Positions 7,680 to 16,900 of a stretch of DNA of 42,065 nt are shown one piece after another. Source of the DNA: Leyella stercorea (GTDB lineage Bacteria; Bacteroidota; Bacteroidia; Bacteroidales; Bacteroidaceae); NCBI RefSeq assembly GCF_019052365.1, contig NZ_JAHQUY010000023.1, positions 1-42,065 of the forward strand, given 5' to 3'. The position numbers and the translations under genes were made by a program. The notes below the pieces were generated by a model. That model did not search any database and was not told the origin of the DNA. It saw only the letters and a program-made list of their open reading frames with translations. Positions within the stretch are counted from its first letter, which is position 1, and every line of letters begins with the position of its first letter.

Positions 7680-8186
7680 ATGAAAAAGATTATGATGACT
7701 TTGGCTACTCTCTTTGTAGCCGTATGTGCAAGCGCTCAGGTGTATATCGGCGGCGGTTTCAGCCTTGCTAACACCAGTGTTGACGACGATTCGTACTTCA
7801 GCTGGAAGATAGCTCCGGAGATTGGCTTCCAGATTGACAAGAAGTGGGATGCAGGTGTTTCTTTAGGCTATACAGGCGTTGAGAACGGTCAGAAGGTTTT
7901 CGAGCTTGCTCCGTACGTACGCTATACCGTTTGTGGCTCAAAGGTTGTTGACTTCTTCATCGAGGGCACAGTAGGCTATGCTCACTACGACAACAAGAAG
8001 CCGTTGGATGACTACGACGCTTTCGAGATCGGTCTGAAGCCGGGTCTTAAGGTGAACCTTTCAAAACACGTAGCTTTCGTCACAAAGATCGGTTTCCTCG
8101 GCTATCAGCGTGTTGACGAGGCTAACACATGGGGCTTCGACGTAGACGGCAGAAACGTTTTGTTCGGAATCAACTACAAGTTCTAA
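7680..8186 (+). CDS. Small outer-membrane beta-barrel protein
   Basis: A 168-residue exported protein. Residues 1-20 are a signal peptide (MKKIMMTLATLFVAVCASAQ, cleavage after the Ala-Gln region). The rest alternates polar and hydrophobic residues with many Gly and aromatic residues, and ends in LFGINYKF with a terminal Phe, as in outer-membrane barrels. The size suggests an eight-stranded barrel like OmpW/OmpX or the Bacteroidota porin-family (PF13568-like) proteins. Function unknown. It is transcribed alone from its own promoter and ends at a strong bidirectional terminator. Confidence 0.85.
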   Translation: MKKIMMTLATLFVAVCASAQVYIGGGFSLANTSVDDDSYFSWKIAPEIGFQIDKKWDAGVSLGYTGVENGQKVFELAPYVRYTVCGSKVVDFFIEGTVGYAHYDNKKPLDDYDAFEIGLKPGLKVNLSKHVAFVTKIGFLGYQRVDEANTWGFDVDGRNVLFGINYKF

Positions 8187-8216
8187 GGATTCGAAAATAT
8201 AAATCGGATATAATAA

Positions 8217-8287
8217 CGAACACGAATAACACAAATTTCACGAATCGAAGGTTTATACATTCGTGAGATTTGAGTTATTCGTGTTCG
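8217..8287. terminator. Long bidirectional terminator hairpin
   Basis: Arms of 29 bases (8217-8245 and 8259-8287) pair almost completely around a 13-base loop, and a T-run follows at 8289-8296. It separates the convergent barrel-protein (+) and sirtuin (-) genes. The arms contain CGAACACGAATAAC and its complement. Confidence 0.85.
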
Positions 8288-8313
8288 TCTTTTTTATACT
8301 ATTGCTGTCCAGA

Positions 8314-9015
8314 TTACTTTACGCCGAGCTCTTCGCACAGGCGTTTCATCCCTTCGCTTGCTCCGCACTGGAAGTGCTTGAAGTTCTGTCTGCCTACGCC
8401 CATCGACGGTTCGGGGTCGATGAGGTATACGGGTGCAGAGGGGCGCACATAGTGGATGAGGCCCGCAGCTGGGTAGACGTTGAGCGATGTGCCTATAATC
8501 ACGAAGATGTCGGCTTGCTCTGCAGCCTCTGCCGCAACGCTAATCATAGGCACCGACTCGCCGAAGAACACTATGAACGGGCGTTCGAGCGATCCGTCGC
8601 CGGCGAGTGTGCCGGGTTTCACCTCGCAGTTGTCCTCGGTCAGAGTGCGCTGGTAGCGCGGGTCGTCCACGTCGCGTGAGGAGCACACCTTTGTCAGTTC
8701 GCCGTGCAGGTGAATCACACTGGTGGAGCCGGCTTTCTCGTGCAGGTTGTCCACGTTCTGCGTGATGACCGTCACCTTATAGTCTTTCTCCAGCTCGTGG
8801 ATGAGGCGGTGGCCCTCATTGGGCTGCGCTGCGTAGAGCTTTCGGCGCAGCATGTTGTAGAAGTTGGTTACGAGTGTGGGGTCGGCAAGCCATCCCTCGT
8901 GCGACGCAACCTGGTCGACGGGATAGTTCTCCCACAAGCCGTCGTTGCCGCGGAACGTCTTGAAACCCGACTCCACGGACATGCCGGCGCCAGTAAGAAA
9001 TACTATGTGTTTCAT
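8314..9015 (-). CDS. Sir2-family NAD-dependent protein deacylase
   Basis: A 233-residue sirtuin. It shows the NAD-binding GAGMSVESGF (9-18) with FRG at 21-23, TQNVDNLHEKAG (85-96) and the catalytic His104 in HLHGEL. These residues remove acyl groups from lysine using NAD, giving nicotinamide and O-acyl-ADP-ribose. Odd feature: the two CxxC pairs that normally hold zinc are missing. Only Cys111 and Cys130 remain in the region where the four would lie, so the small domain must fold without the usual zinc site. The length is that of the compact CobB-type enzymes. It is followed by the bidirectional terminator and preceded by a GTAGCGGAGG repeat. Confidence 0.92.
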   Translation of the reverse strand: MKHIVFLTGAGMSVESGFKTFRGNDGLWENYPVDQVASHEGWLADPTLVTNFYNMLRRKLYAAQPNEGHRLIHELEKDYKVTVITQNVDNLHEKAGSTSVIHLHGELTKVCSSRDVDDPRYQRTLTEDNCEVKPGTLAGDGSLERPFIVFFGESVPMISVAAEAAEQADIFVIIGTSLNVYPAAGLIHYVRPSAPVYLIDPEPSMGVGRQNFKHFQCGASEGMKRLCEELGVK

Positions 9016-9041
9016 ACGATTTCTGTTTTAGGGGTTATTCC

Positions 9042-9120
9042 GTAGCGGAGGTCTCTGGCCTCCGCAGCAAGCAAATATTACTATTCTACTTGGTGTGGCG
9101 GAGGCTTTCACCTATGCTAC
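9042..9120. repeat. Dispersed GTAGCGGAGG-type repeat, copy 3
   Basis: It begins GTAGCGGAGGTCTCTGGCCT and ends TGGCGGAGGCTTTCACCTAT, like 2851-2943. The ends can pair over about 15 bases. It fills most of the gap between the META-domain lipoprotein stop and the sirtuin start, so it forms the 3' hairpin of the upstream gene. Confidence 0.75.
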
Positions 9121-9125
9121 TTTTA

Positions 9126-9542
9126 TTACTGCTTCTTCAGCTGCAGCACAGCCTTTCCGCTGCCGTTTGTGAGTTCAACGCAGCCTTTGCCAGCCTTGTA
9201 TCCCTTCACGCTTTCGAGAGCCTTCAGAATCTGCTGCTCATACTCCATGTGGGCGCAGAGCATCAGCGTGGTGCCTATCTCCGAGAAGCTGATGGTCTGC
9301 TTTGCAGCATCCACCTTTGCCTTGCCGTTGATAGAGTTGCATCCGGCGCATCCGAACACGTTGTTCTTTGCTGTGTCGAAGCCCAGTGTAGGGCGGAACT
9401 CTGTCTTTGTGGTGTCGACAGCAGTGCCGTCTACGGTTACGATGTCCCACTCGCCGTTGAGGTCAACGGCTGCGTCTGTTGTCTTTGTTGCCGAGCAACT
9501 GCAGAGAGCGATAGCTGCGGCGATTATAGATATTTTCTTCAT
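9126..9542 (-). CDS. META-domain (HslJ-like) lipoprotein
   Basis: A 138-residue lipoprotein: signal peptide MKKISIIAAAIALCSC with the lipobox cysteine at 16. The mature part is one META domain, recognisable by LNGEWDIVTVDG (28-39), GCAGCNSINGKAKV (about 64-77) and the TTLMLCAHMEYEQQIL helix (about 91-106). E. coli HslJ has this fold and is linked to novobiocin resistance and motility of heat-shocked cells; the molecular role of the domain is not settled. Several extra cysteines (64, 67, 96) may form disulfides. Single-gene transcription is likely: a repeat follows it and the TAAGCC-type repeats precede it. Confidence 0.88.
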   Translation of the reverse strand: MKKISIIAAAIALCSCSATKTTDAAVDLNGEWDIVTVDGTAVDTTKTEFRPTLGFDTAKNNVFGCAGCNSINGKAKVDAAKQTISFSEIGTTLMLCAHMEYEQQILKALESVKGYKAGKGCVELTNGSGKAVLQLKKQ

Positions 9543-9564
9543 TGCTTTTTATTATTTTGGGAGC

Positions 9565-9669
9565 TTTAAGCCGCTCTTGGGCTGCGTTTAAGCCTTTCTA
9601 AGCCTTCTTAGGCCTTCTTAAGCCTTTGCTAATGTTAATTCAAAACTCAAAACTCAAAATTCAAAACTC
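9565..9669. repeat. TAAGCC/AGGCC repeat followed by CAAAACT repeats, copy 1
   Basis: Short direct and inverted copies of TAAGCCTTTC and TTAGGCC (9565-9632) run into repeats of TCAAAACTCAAAA (9636-9669), which abut the cysS stop codon. The same two-part arrangement is at 27645-27835. On the minus strand it forms the 3' flank of cysS. Confidence 0.75.
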
Positions 9670-11157
9670 TTATTTAAGCTTCCAGGTAGCACCGTCCTTG
9701 GTGTCCTTCACCTCGAAGCCAAGCTCAGCCAGTTCGTCGCGGATGCGGTCGCTGGTAGCCCAGTCTTTCGACGCCTTAGCCTTAGAGCGGAGGTCGAGCA
9801 CCATGTCTACGACCTTGCCGAAAGCCTCCTCGCGATGCGATGAAGAGCCGGCGTTGTCGGGGCGCAGACCGAGCAGGTCGAACGCGAAGAGGCGCATTGT
9901 CTCAGCCAGTTCCTTAAGGTCAGCCTCAGAGATGGTAGCCTTGTGGTCTACGAGCTTGTTTACTACGGAGCAAGCCTCGAAGAGATGAGCTATGACGAGC
10001 GGCGTAGCGAAGTCGTCGTTCATGGCGTCGTAGCACTTCTGGCGCAGCTCGCTCACAACCTTCTTTGTCTCGGCGTCGCTCTCTGCCGAAGCAGCGATGC
10101 GGTCGAGGTCGGCGATGCCGTTCATGAGTTTCTCAAGACCCTTCTGCGAAGCCTGCAGCGCCTCGTTAGAGAAGTCGACTGTGCCGCGGTAGTGAGCCGA
10201 GAGGATGAAGAAGCGTATGGTCATCGGCGAGTAGGGCTGCTCAAGGTTCTTGTTGTTGCCCGTGAAGAACTCCTCGAGTGTGATGAAGTTGCCGAGCGAC
10301 TTGCCCATCTTCTGTCCGTTGATTGTGATCATGTTGTTGTGCATCCAGTAGTGCACCATCTGGTCACCCTGCGAAGCCACAGCCTGCGCAATCTCGCACT
10401 CGTGGTGCGGGAACACGAGGTCCATTCCGCCGCCGTGTATGTCGAAGTGGGCGCCGAGATACTTGCGGCCCATCGCCGTACACTCGCAGTGCCATCCCGG
10501 GAAGCCGTCGCTCCAGGGGCTCGGCCAGCGCATGATGTGCTCAGGCGATGCCTTCTTCCAGAGTGCGAAGTCTGCCTGGTTGCGTTTCTCGCCAACACCG
10601 TCAAGAGCGCGCGATGCGTCCTTCACGTCGTCGAGGTTGCGACCAGAGAGAATGCCGTAGTGGTGCTTCTCGTTGTACTTCTTCACGTCGAAGTAAACCG
10701 AGCCGTTGCTCTCATATGCGAATCCGTTGTCGAGAATCTGCTGCACGAGCTGCTCCTGCTCGATGATGTGACCCGTAGCGTGCGGCTCGATGCTTGGCGG
10801 CAGCACGTTCAGCGCTTCCATAGCTGCGTGGTAGCGGTTGGTGTAATACTGCGCAATCTCCATCGGTTCGAGCTGCTCCAGGCGAGCCTTCTTCTCTATC
10901 TTGTCATCGCCTTCGTCGGCGTCGTGCTCCAAGTGACCCACGTCGGTGATGTTGCGCACGTAGCGCACCTTATAGCCGAGGTGCTTGAGGTAGCGGAAGA
11001 GAATGTCGAACGTGATAGCCGGGCGCGCATGGCCCAGGTGTGGGTCGCCATAGACGGTAGGTCCGCAGACGTACATGCCCACGTTAGGGGCGTGCAGCGG
11101 CTTGAACACTTCCTTGCGACGCGACAGCGTATTGTAAATCCAAAGTGCTTGTTCCAT
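9670..11157 (-). CDS. cysS: Cysteinyl-tRNA synthetase
   Basis: A 495-residue class I synthetase that charges tRNA-Cys. Motifs are [15 protein letters not shown], with HLGH at residues 40-43, and KMGKS in the [10 protein letters not shown] loop. The active-site zinc that selects cysteine would be held by Cys31 (YVCGP), the Cys in WHCECTAMG and His/Glu in HHECEIAQ. The C-terminal quarter is the helical anticodon-binding part. I start at [10 protein letters not shown]; an in-frame Met 18 codons upstream gives a leader unlike the family. Tandem TAnnTTTG elements lie 67-83 bp upstream. The gene is monocistronic by spacing, and its stop codon is flanked by simple repeats. Confidence 0.96.
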   Translation of the reverse strand: MEQALWIYNTLSRRKEVFKPLHAPNVGMYVCGPTVYGDPHLGHARPAITFDILFRYLKHLGYKVRYVRNITDVGHLEHDADEGDDKIEKKARLEQLEPMEIAQYYTNRYHAAMEALNVLPPSIEPHATGHIIEQEQLVQQILDNGFAYESNGSVYFDVKKYNEKHHYGILSGRNLDDVKDASRALDGVGEKRNQADFALWKKASPEHIMRWPSPWSDGFPGWHCECTAMGRKYLGAHFDIHGGGMDLVFPHHECEIAQAVASQGDQMVHYWMHNNMITINGQKMGKSLGNFITLEEFFTGNNKNLEQPYSPMTIRFFILSAHYRGTVDFSNEALQASQKGLEKLMNGIADLDRIAASAESDAETKKVVSELRQKCYDAMNDDFATPLVIAHLFEACSVVNKLVDHKATISEADLKELAETMRLFAFDLLGLRPDNAGSSSHREEAFGKVVDMVLDLRSKAKASKDWATSDRIRDELAELGFEVKDTKDGATWKLK

Positions 11158-11223
11158 TATATTTTTGTTTTGTTTTTTTGTTATTCGTTGTTGTATAGAA
11201 GCGGTATGCACCTAATTAATATG

Positions 11224-11240
11224 CAAATTTAGCAAATATA
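11224..11240 (-). promoter_or_regulatory. Two candidate -7 elements for cysS
   Basis: On the minus strand TATATTTG (11233-11240) and TAAATTTG (11224-11231) both match TAnnTTTG and lie 67-83 bp before the start codon. Whether one or both are used cannot be told. Confidence 0.45.
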
Positions 11241-11261
11241 ATTGAGAGAGATGGGATGTTT

Positions 11262-11363
11262 GCTGGCAAAAAGTTGTAAAAGCATGGTTGAAATGCTGGA
11301 AAAAAGTTGCAAAAGTATGGTTGAAATGCTGGAAAAAAGTTGTAAAAGCTTGGTTAATGCTGG
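11262..11363. repeat. 33-bp tandem repeat, three copies
   Basis: Three units start with GCTGG at 11262, 11295 and 11328, with a fourth GCTGG at 11359 (periods 33, 33 and 31). Each has AAAAAGTTG followed by AAAAG and TGGTTGAAAT. The units differ by a few substitutions. The period is a multiple of three and one plus-strand frame reads KSCKSMVEMLE repeatedly, but that frame then runs antisense through the HAD gene and shows no other sign of being coding. Confidence 0.8.
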
Positions 11364-11370
11364 CAACAAA

Positions 11371-11400
11371 TCTCACCACCTCACCACCATCCCATCACAC
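11371..11400. repeat. CTCACCACC simple repeat, copy 2
   Basis: Reads TCTCACCACCTCACCACCAT followed by CCCATCACAC. It overlaps the end of the HAD gene: the TGA stop (11395-11397) is inside it. The same family ends the GH3 and purE genes. Confidence 0.6.
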
Positions 11401-12036
11401 CAACTCTGCAATTTCTGCAAAATCGTCGACAATGGCGTCGGCGCCAGCTTCCATGAGACTCTCTCGCGAACCGTTGCCGTACGTAACGCCGATGGTCATG
11501 CAGTGGGCGTTGCGACCCATGAGGATGTCGAAGTGGGTGTCGCCTACGACGACGGCGTCCTCGGGCTTCAGATTGTAGTGCTTCAGCGTCTTCAGCACCG
11601 GCTCGGCATCGGGCTTGGCGTGGCGCACGTCCTCGGCAGCCACGACGAGCGTTATGACGTCGTCGAGACCGAACGAGCGCACGAAGTCGACAGCCGACTT
11701 ATATCCGCGGCTTGTAGCGATGGTCACTATGCATCCCTTTGCGTGCAGCAGTCGCACCGTGTCAGCCACGTGCGGGAACATCGGCACGCCAATCTCGCGG
11801 TTCACGTCCTCGAATATCTCGCGGTACTTGGCTGTACACTCCGCAGCCTTCTCCTTGTCCATCGGCTCGAGCACGGGGAACGCCTCCACGAGCGGCAGAC
11901 CGATTGTAGCGGCTATCTCCTCGTCGCTGTGCTGCGGCAGGAGCATAGCGTCGAAAGTGCGGTGGAAGGTGTTAAGTATAACGGGCTTCGTGTCGGCGAT
12001 GGTGCCGTCGAAGTCGAGAATCACGATTTTCTTCAT
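11395..12036 (-). CDS. HAD-superfamily hydrolase, phosphoglycolate-phosphatase-like
   Basis: A 213-residue phosphatase. Motif I is DFDGTIADT (8-16) with the nucleophile Asp8 and acid Asp10. A helical cap domain follows (about 15-85). Motif II is the ATSRG segment, and motif IV is VVGDTHFDILMG (about 166-177). This is the layout of Gph and beta-phosphoglucomutase-like HAD enzymes, which hydrolyse small phosphate esters in the cytosol. The substrate is uncertain: phosphoglycolate, pyrophosphate or a nucleotide are all possible. Start MKKIVILDFD is unambiguous. A TAnnTTTG element is 64 bp upstream. Confidence 0.88.
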   Translation of the reverse strand: MKKIVILDFDGTIADTKPVILNTFHRTFDAMLLPQHSDEEIAATIGLPLVEAFPVLEPMDKEKAAECTAKYREIFEDVNREIGVPMFPHVADTVRLLHAKGCIVTIATSRGYKSAVDFVRSFGLDDVITLVVAAEDVRHAKPDAEPVLKTLKHYNLKPEDAVVVGDTHFDILMGRNAHCMTIGVTYGNGSRESLMEAGADAIVDDFAEIAELV

Positions 12037-12099
12037 ATTGCTTGGGTTTTATAGTTATGTGCAGCTTTTTATAGTTCTGCACTATCTTTTTATCTTCTG

Positions 12100-12107
12100 C
12101 AAAGATA
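12100..12107 (-). promoter_or_regulatory. Candidate -7 element for the HAD hydrolase gene
   Basis: The minus strand reads TATCTTTG, matching TAnnTTTG, 64 bp before the start codon. No convincing -33 element. Confidence 0.4.
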
Positions 12108-12130
12108 CTAAAAAATAATGAAACCAGCCC

Positions 12131-12161
12131 ACTGTGGCGGAGGCAGGATACCTCCGCTACT
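12131..12161. repeat. GTAGCGGAGG palindrome, copy 4
   Basis: ACTGTGGCGGAGGCAGGATA followed by CCTCCGCTACT: 8-9-bp arms (GCGGAGG and CCTCCGC) around a short loop. It lies between the HAD promoter and the susD terminator. Confidence 0.7.
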
Positions 12162-12163
12162 AT

Positions 12164-12208
12164 GAAAAAAACGGACTCCGCCAAATGTGTTTGGCAGAGT
12201 CCGTTTTT
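12164..12208 (-). terminator. Intrinsic terminator of the susC-susD operon
   Basis: Stem arms 12167-12185 and 12190-12208 (19 bp, one G-U) around a 4-base loop. On the minus strand it is followed by the T-run that reads as A at 12164-12171. It lies 21 bp past the susD stop codon. Confidence 0.9.
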
Positions 12209-12229
12209 TAGTTATTCTGTAGCTGACGC

Positions 12230-13909
12230 TTAGAAGTTGCCCTTGTTAGCGTTGTCCCACCAGAGGTGTGTGCCGCCCTTATCGCCAGAGATACCCTTCT
12301 TGCTGGTGTTCTCCTTGTCGAGAAGCTCGATGCCACCCTTTACGCCTTCAGCGTTGGTGTCGTAAGCATTGCTGCTGTAGATAACACGGCGAACGCCTTC
12401 CTGAGTGTCGACAGCACCTTCGCTCTTGTTAACCAAAGCTACGAAGAACTTCGGATAGCCGGTGCGGCGCTGTTCAGCCCAACCTTCGTTAGAGAGCGGG
12501 AAGAGAGCGATGTACTTCTGAGTCTGGATGCGTGCGAGCTGGTCTTCCTTGCTTGCAGCGTCGTCCCACTTCACGCCGAGCGTGTTGACAGCCTTGCAGT
12601 TGTTAGCCGAGTTGCCCGGATCAACGTAGTCTGCCTGACCGGTTGTGCCGTTGATGTAAGCGTCGATGTCGGCGTCGCTGATGTTCTCGATGCCTGCGAA
12701 CGATCCCTTATAAGCAAGCTCGTTCTTGATAGAGAGACGGATGCCCTTCTCGTAGAGGCTCTTTACGCTTTCAGTGCCGATGTTCCAGCGCAGCTTAGCC
12801 TCGGCAAGCAGGAAGTAAGCCTCGGCAGCCTTGAAGATAGGCAGCGGAGTGTTGTAAGCGCCAACCCACTGCGACATCTTGTAGCCGTACGAGCCGTTAG
12901 AACCCTTCTGTGCCATGCCGCTTGCGTAGCGGATGCCGCAGTAAACGGATCCCTTAGGAGTGGTGACGCCCTTCTCGTTGGTGATGTCGTCAGCATTCTT
13001 TGTCATGTAGAGAGGCAGACGCGGGTCGTTCATGCCCACCATAAGGGTTACGAGGTTAGCGTTCATGCCGCAGTCCTGCCAGTCGAACATACGCTTCAGC
13101 TCGTTGCTCTGGTCCTTAACGACGATGTCCTTGCCCGAAACGGCGAGGGTGTTGGCAGCAGCAGCCGTAGCGATAGCCTTGAGGTCGTAGCCGTCGGCAG
13201 CCATCTCGCTCTCGCGCTTAGAGAGACGCAGAGCGATACGCAGCTTCATGGTGTTTGCAATCTGCACCCAGATAGCCGGATCGCCACCGCCCCATGTGTC
13301 GTATGTAGCGAGCGAAGCCTTCTCTGTGTCGTCCATCTTCTGCAGTCCGGCGATAGCCTTGTCGAGGTCGTCGAGCATCTGCTCATAGAGCTTCTGCTGA
13401 CTGTCGAAGCGATAGGTAGACTCGCTCTCGGCGTTGATGATAGACGAGTAGGCGAGCGGTCCGTATGCGTCTGTAGCCTGCATTGTACCTACAGCCTGCA
13501 CGATGCGCATTGTGCCAGCCAGTCCGGCGTTCTCCTGCTTGTCGAGGTTGGCGATGTTGCGGCGTGTGTTGTTGAAGATATGCAGATAGTAGTTCTCGTA
13601 CATACCGCCACTGTGTCCGCGGTTCTCACCCATATCGCAGTTGGTGAAGTTGCCGTGAGGTGTCTGGAAGTAGCCACCGTAGAGGTCGATGGTGAGGTTT
13701 GTCCAGAACTGGAACATGTTCTGGTGAGGCGGGTAGCAATAGTTCATTGCCTCGGCACACTGTGCTTTGAACGGCAGATCGCCCGGGTCTACCTGCGTCT
13801 TGTTTGTATTCAGATCTTCGAAGTCGTCTGTGCATGAGCTAAGCATTCCGCTACCCATCACAGCCAGTGCCAGCATTGATGACACCGCGAATATATTTCT
13901 CTTTTTCAT
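12230..13909 (-). CDS. SusD/RagB-family outer-membrane lipoprotein
   Basis: A 559-residue surface lipoprotein that caps the SusC barrel and binds the incoming oligomer. Signal peptide with lipobox cysteine at 26 (GMLSSCTDD), then a TPR-rich helical body of the SusD-like type 2 kind. The acidic residues after Cys26 fit a surface-export signal of Bacteroidota lipoproteins. It follows susC after 51 bp, so both are one transcript, closed by the terminator at 12164-12208. No glycoside hydrolase, sulfatase or peptidase gene is in the same operon, so the substrate (glycan or peptide) is not indicated. Confidence 0.93.
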   Translation of the reverse strand: MKKRNIFAVSSMLALAVMGSGMLSSCTDDFEDLNTNKTQVDPGDLPFKAQCAEAMNYCYPPHQNMFQFWTNLTIDLYGGYFQTPHGNFTNCDMGENRGHSGGMYENYYLHIFNNTRRNIANLDKQENAGLAGTMRIVQAVGTMQATDAYGPLAYSSIINAESESTYRFDSQQKLYEQMLDDLDKAIAGLQKMDDTEKASLATYDTWGGGDPAIWVQIANTMKLRIALRLSKRESEMAADGYDLKAIATAAAANTLAVSGKDIVVKDQSNELKRMFDWQDCGMNANLVTLMVGMNDPRLPLYMTKNADDITNEKGVTTPKGSVYCGIRYASGMAQKGSNGSYGYKMSQWVGAYNTPLPIFKAAEAYFLLAEAKLRWNIGTESVKSLYEKGIRLSIKNELAYKGSFAGIENISDADIDAYINGTTGQADYVDPGNSANNCKAVNTLGVKWDDAASKEDQLARIQTQKYIALFPLSNEGWAEQRRTGYPKFFVALVNKSEGAVDTQEGVRRVIYSSNAYDTNAEGVKGGIELLDKENTSKKGISGDKGGTHLWWDNANKGNF

Positions 13910-13960
13910 ATTTCCTTAGATTTTAAACGGTTGTAAAACTTGTTTTTACTCGCTCAAAAA

Positions 13961-16900
13961 TTAGAAGTTCAACTTCAGGTTCAGACCCAAGCTTGTTGCC
14001 GACGGGAGGTTGAAGATGTCGACACCCTGCACGCCGTTGCCGGTACCCATTGATACGTCCGGGTCGCAAGGAGCGTCCTTGTAGAAGAAGAAGAGGTTGC
14101 GTGCGATGAGCGCAGCAGTGAGGTTCTTGCCGTTGCCGAAGAGGTTGCGGAAGGTGTAGCCGAGGCTCATCTCGCGCAGACGTACGTTCGTGCCCTTGTA
14201 TACGTAGAACTCTGTAGCGTAAGAGTTGTTGAAGTTAGAAGAGCCTGTTGTTGTGTACCAAGCCTGCGGGTCGAACTCTACGCCGTCAACCACAACCTTA
14301 CCTGCGTTGCGTGCGATGCCAGAACGCTTTGAAACGCCCCAACCGTCGAGAGTAGCCTCAGTTGCAGAGAGCACTCTGCCGCCGAACTTACCGTCGATGA
14401 GGAATGAGAATGTGAAGTCCTTGTAGTGGAATGTGTTTGTCCAACCGAAGTTCACCTTTGCGTTCATGTTGCCTGCATACTTCATCTCGTCAACGTTGTC
14501 GCCCATGAGGATAGGTTCGCCCTTGTCGTTCTTTACCGGCTTGCCTGCCTCGTCGCGCTTGATCTGGCGTACGTAGAGGTCGCCGTAAGAGCCGCCCTCG
14601 TTGAGCACTACCTTAGCGCCCTGCCAAGAAGCGATGGTAAGACCGTTCTCCAAGCCCTCTACGAGCTCCTTGATCTTGTTCTCGTTGTAAGAGATGTTGA
14701 AGTTGGTAGACCAAGAGAAGTCGGGGTTGAACTGCTGGTGCCAGCCGATAGATGCCTCGATACCCTGGTTCTGTACGTTGCCGGCGTTGACGTAACGGTT
14801 GCGCAGACCGCTCTCGTAAGGAGCCGAAACAGAGAAGAACTGGTTCTTGGTGTTTGTCTTATAGTATGTAAGAGAGAAGTCGAGACGGTTGTTGAAGAAT
14901 GTACCGTCGAAACCTACCTCGATAGAGTGGGTCTTCTCTGGCTTCAATGTGCGGAACGCAGCCTTGTCAGGTGCAGAGATAGCGCCCGACTCGCCGAGAG
15001 TGTAGCGTGGGTTAGACATGTAGATAGGCACGTCGTTACCTACGATAGAGTAGCTGCCGCGGAACTTGAAGAGGTTAACCTGCTCGCCCATAGGCACGAG
15101 CTTGTTGAGCAGTACGCTGGCGCCTACTGACGGGTAGAAGAACGAGCAACCGTCGGTGAATGCGAGAGCTGAAGACCAGTCGTTACGTGCAGAGAGGTCG
15201 AGGAACACAGCCTCCTTGAAGGCTACCTGAGCTGTTGCGAACACGGCGTTGAGGCGCTTTTCTGTCTCCATAGCGTCGCCGCTGCCCAGCTTAGACATGT
15301 TGCCGTAGAAGTTGTTCGGAGTGAAGATGTTCGGATAGTAGATGTTGCCGTCGCCCGGCGACTTGTACTGTTCGCCCTCGCCCCAGAGGTCTACGTGTGC
15401 GGTCTTGGTCTTGGTGAAGCTTGAGCCTGCTGTAGCTGTGAGGCCCCAGTCGTTCCAAGTATGGTTGTAGTTGATGAGCACGTCGCCGTAGAGCTGGTCG
15501 CTGAAGTAGCGGTTGTTCTTCATGCGTCCCATCTTGTAGAGGTTGCCTACAGACGAAGCGTAAGCGTTGTGGATGAACTGCTCTTCGCCGCGCTCGTAGC
15601 GCATACGTCCCTGGATGTTGAGGTCGGGAGTGATGTCCCACTTGATAGAGCCACCGAACTCATAGCGGTTGCGCTTAGAGATAGGAGTCTGACGGTTGAG
15701 CATCCAGTACGGGTTGCCGAACTGCTGCAGCTCGGTGTTGGTCCAGTTCTGTACGTTGCAGCCGCGTGTGGGGTCGTAAACCTCGTAGTTGTCCTTGTAG
15801 TGGTCCCAGTCGATGCCGCGCGGAGCGAGGTATACTCCTGTGAGCGGGTTCCAGAGGTAGCCGGCAGCAGCCTGGTTCTTAGAGTACTGGTTGCTGTACT
15901 TAGCCGAGAAGTCGACGTATACGTTGTTGAGCACCTTGAAGTCTACCTTAGTGTTGAGGTTGTGGCTGCGGAATGTGTTCTCAGGAGTCATGCCGTGAGA
16001 GAATACGTTGCCGTAAGAGAAGTAGCCCTTGAAGTTCTCGCTACCGCCCGAGAGCGATACGGTGTTGTTGGTTGTGAAGCCTGTGCGGAAGAACGACTCT
16101 GCGTAGTTCTTGCAAGCCTTGCTGAGCTTGTCGCCCCAAGAGAATGTGCCGTCAGCGCCTGCGCCGTATGTGTTCTGGAACTCAGGCAGAATCATCGGAA
16201 CCTCCATTGTGGTGTTGCTCGATACGTTCACGTTCACCTTGCCTGCCATGCCCTGCTTTGTGGTGATCATGATGGCGCCGTTGGCAGCCACCGCACCGTA
16301 GAGAGCTGAAGCGGCAGCGCCCTTCAGAAGTGTGATAGAAGCGATATCGTCGGGGTTGATGGTAGACATAACGTCACCTGCGTCGCGCTCGCCACCGTAG
16401 TCGCTTGATACCTGAGAGGTTGTGGTATTGGTCATTGTCGGCACACCGTCGATGACGATGAGCGGCTGGTTGCTACCAGAGATTGACTTGTTGCCGCGGA
16501 ACAAAATCTTTGAAGAACCGCCTGCACCGGTAGAGTTAGGCGTAATCTGAAGACCTGCGCTCTTGCCCTGCAGCGAGTTGATCATGTTGATTGACTTGAT
16601 GTCGTTGACGTCCTTTCCGCCTACGGTCTGAGCCGAGTAGGTAAGGGTCTCCGACTGACGCTTGATACCCATGGCTGTCACTACGACTTCGCCGAGGCTT
16701 TCTGCGTTAGCTACGAGAGTGATGTTGATAACCTTGCGGTTGCCTACAGTCTCCTCTGCATTTTTCATGCCGACATACTTGAATTCGAGTACGTCTTTCG
16801 GGCTGGTTTGAATGGTGTAGTTGCCGTTCAGGTCAGTCATGGTTGCATTCTTCGTGCCTTTTACAGACACGCTTACTCCAACAAGGGGTTCACCCATTTC

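Noticed and set aside
11242..12054. Plus-strand open frame of 270 codons with an 11-residue repeat at its start
   Set aside because: Most of it is antisense to the clearly conserved HAD hydrolase gene, and the repeat part is a 33-bp tandem repeat with no promoter or family match.
12266..13837. Plus-strand open frame of 523 codons opposite susD
   Set aside because: Antisense shadow of a strongly conserved gene; no signal, motif or start context of its own.
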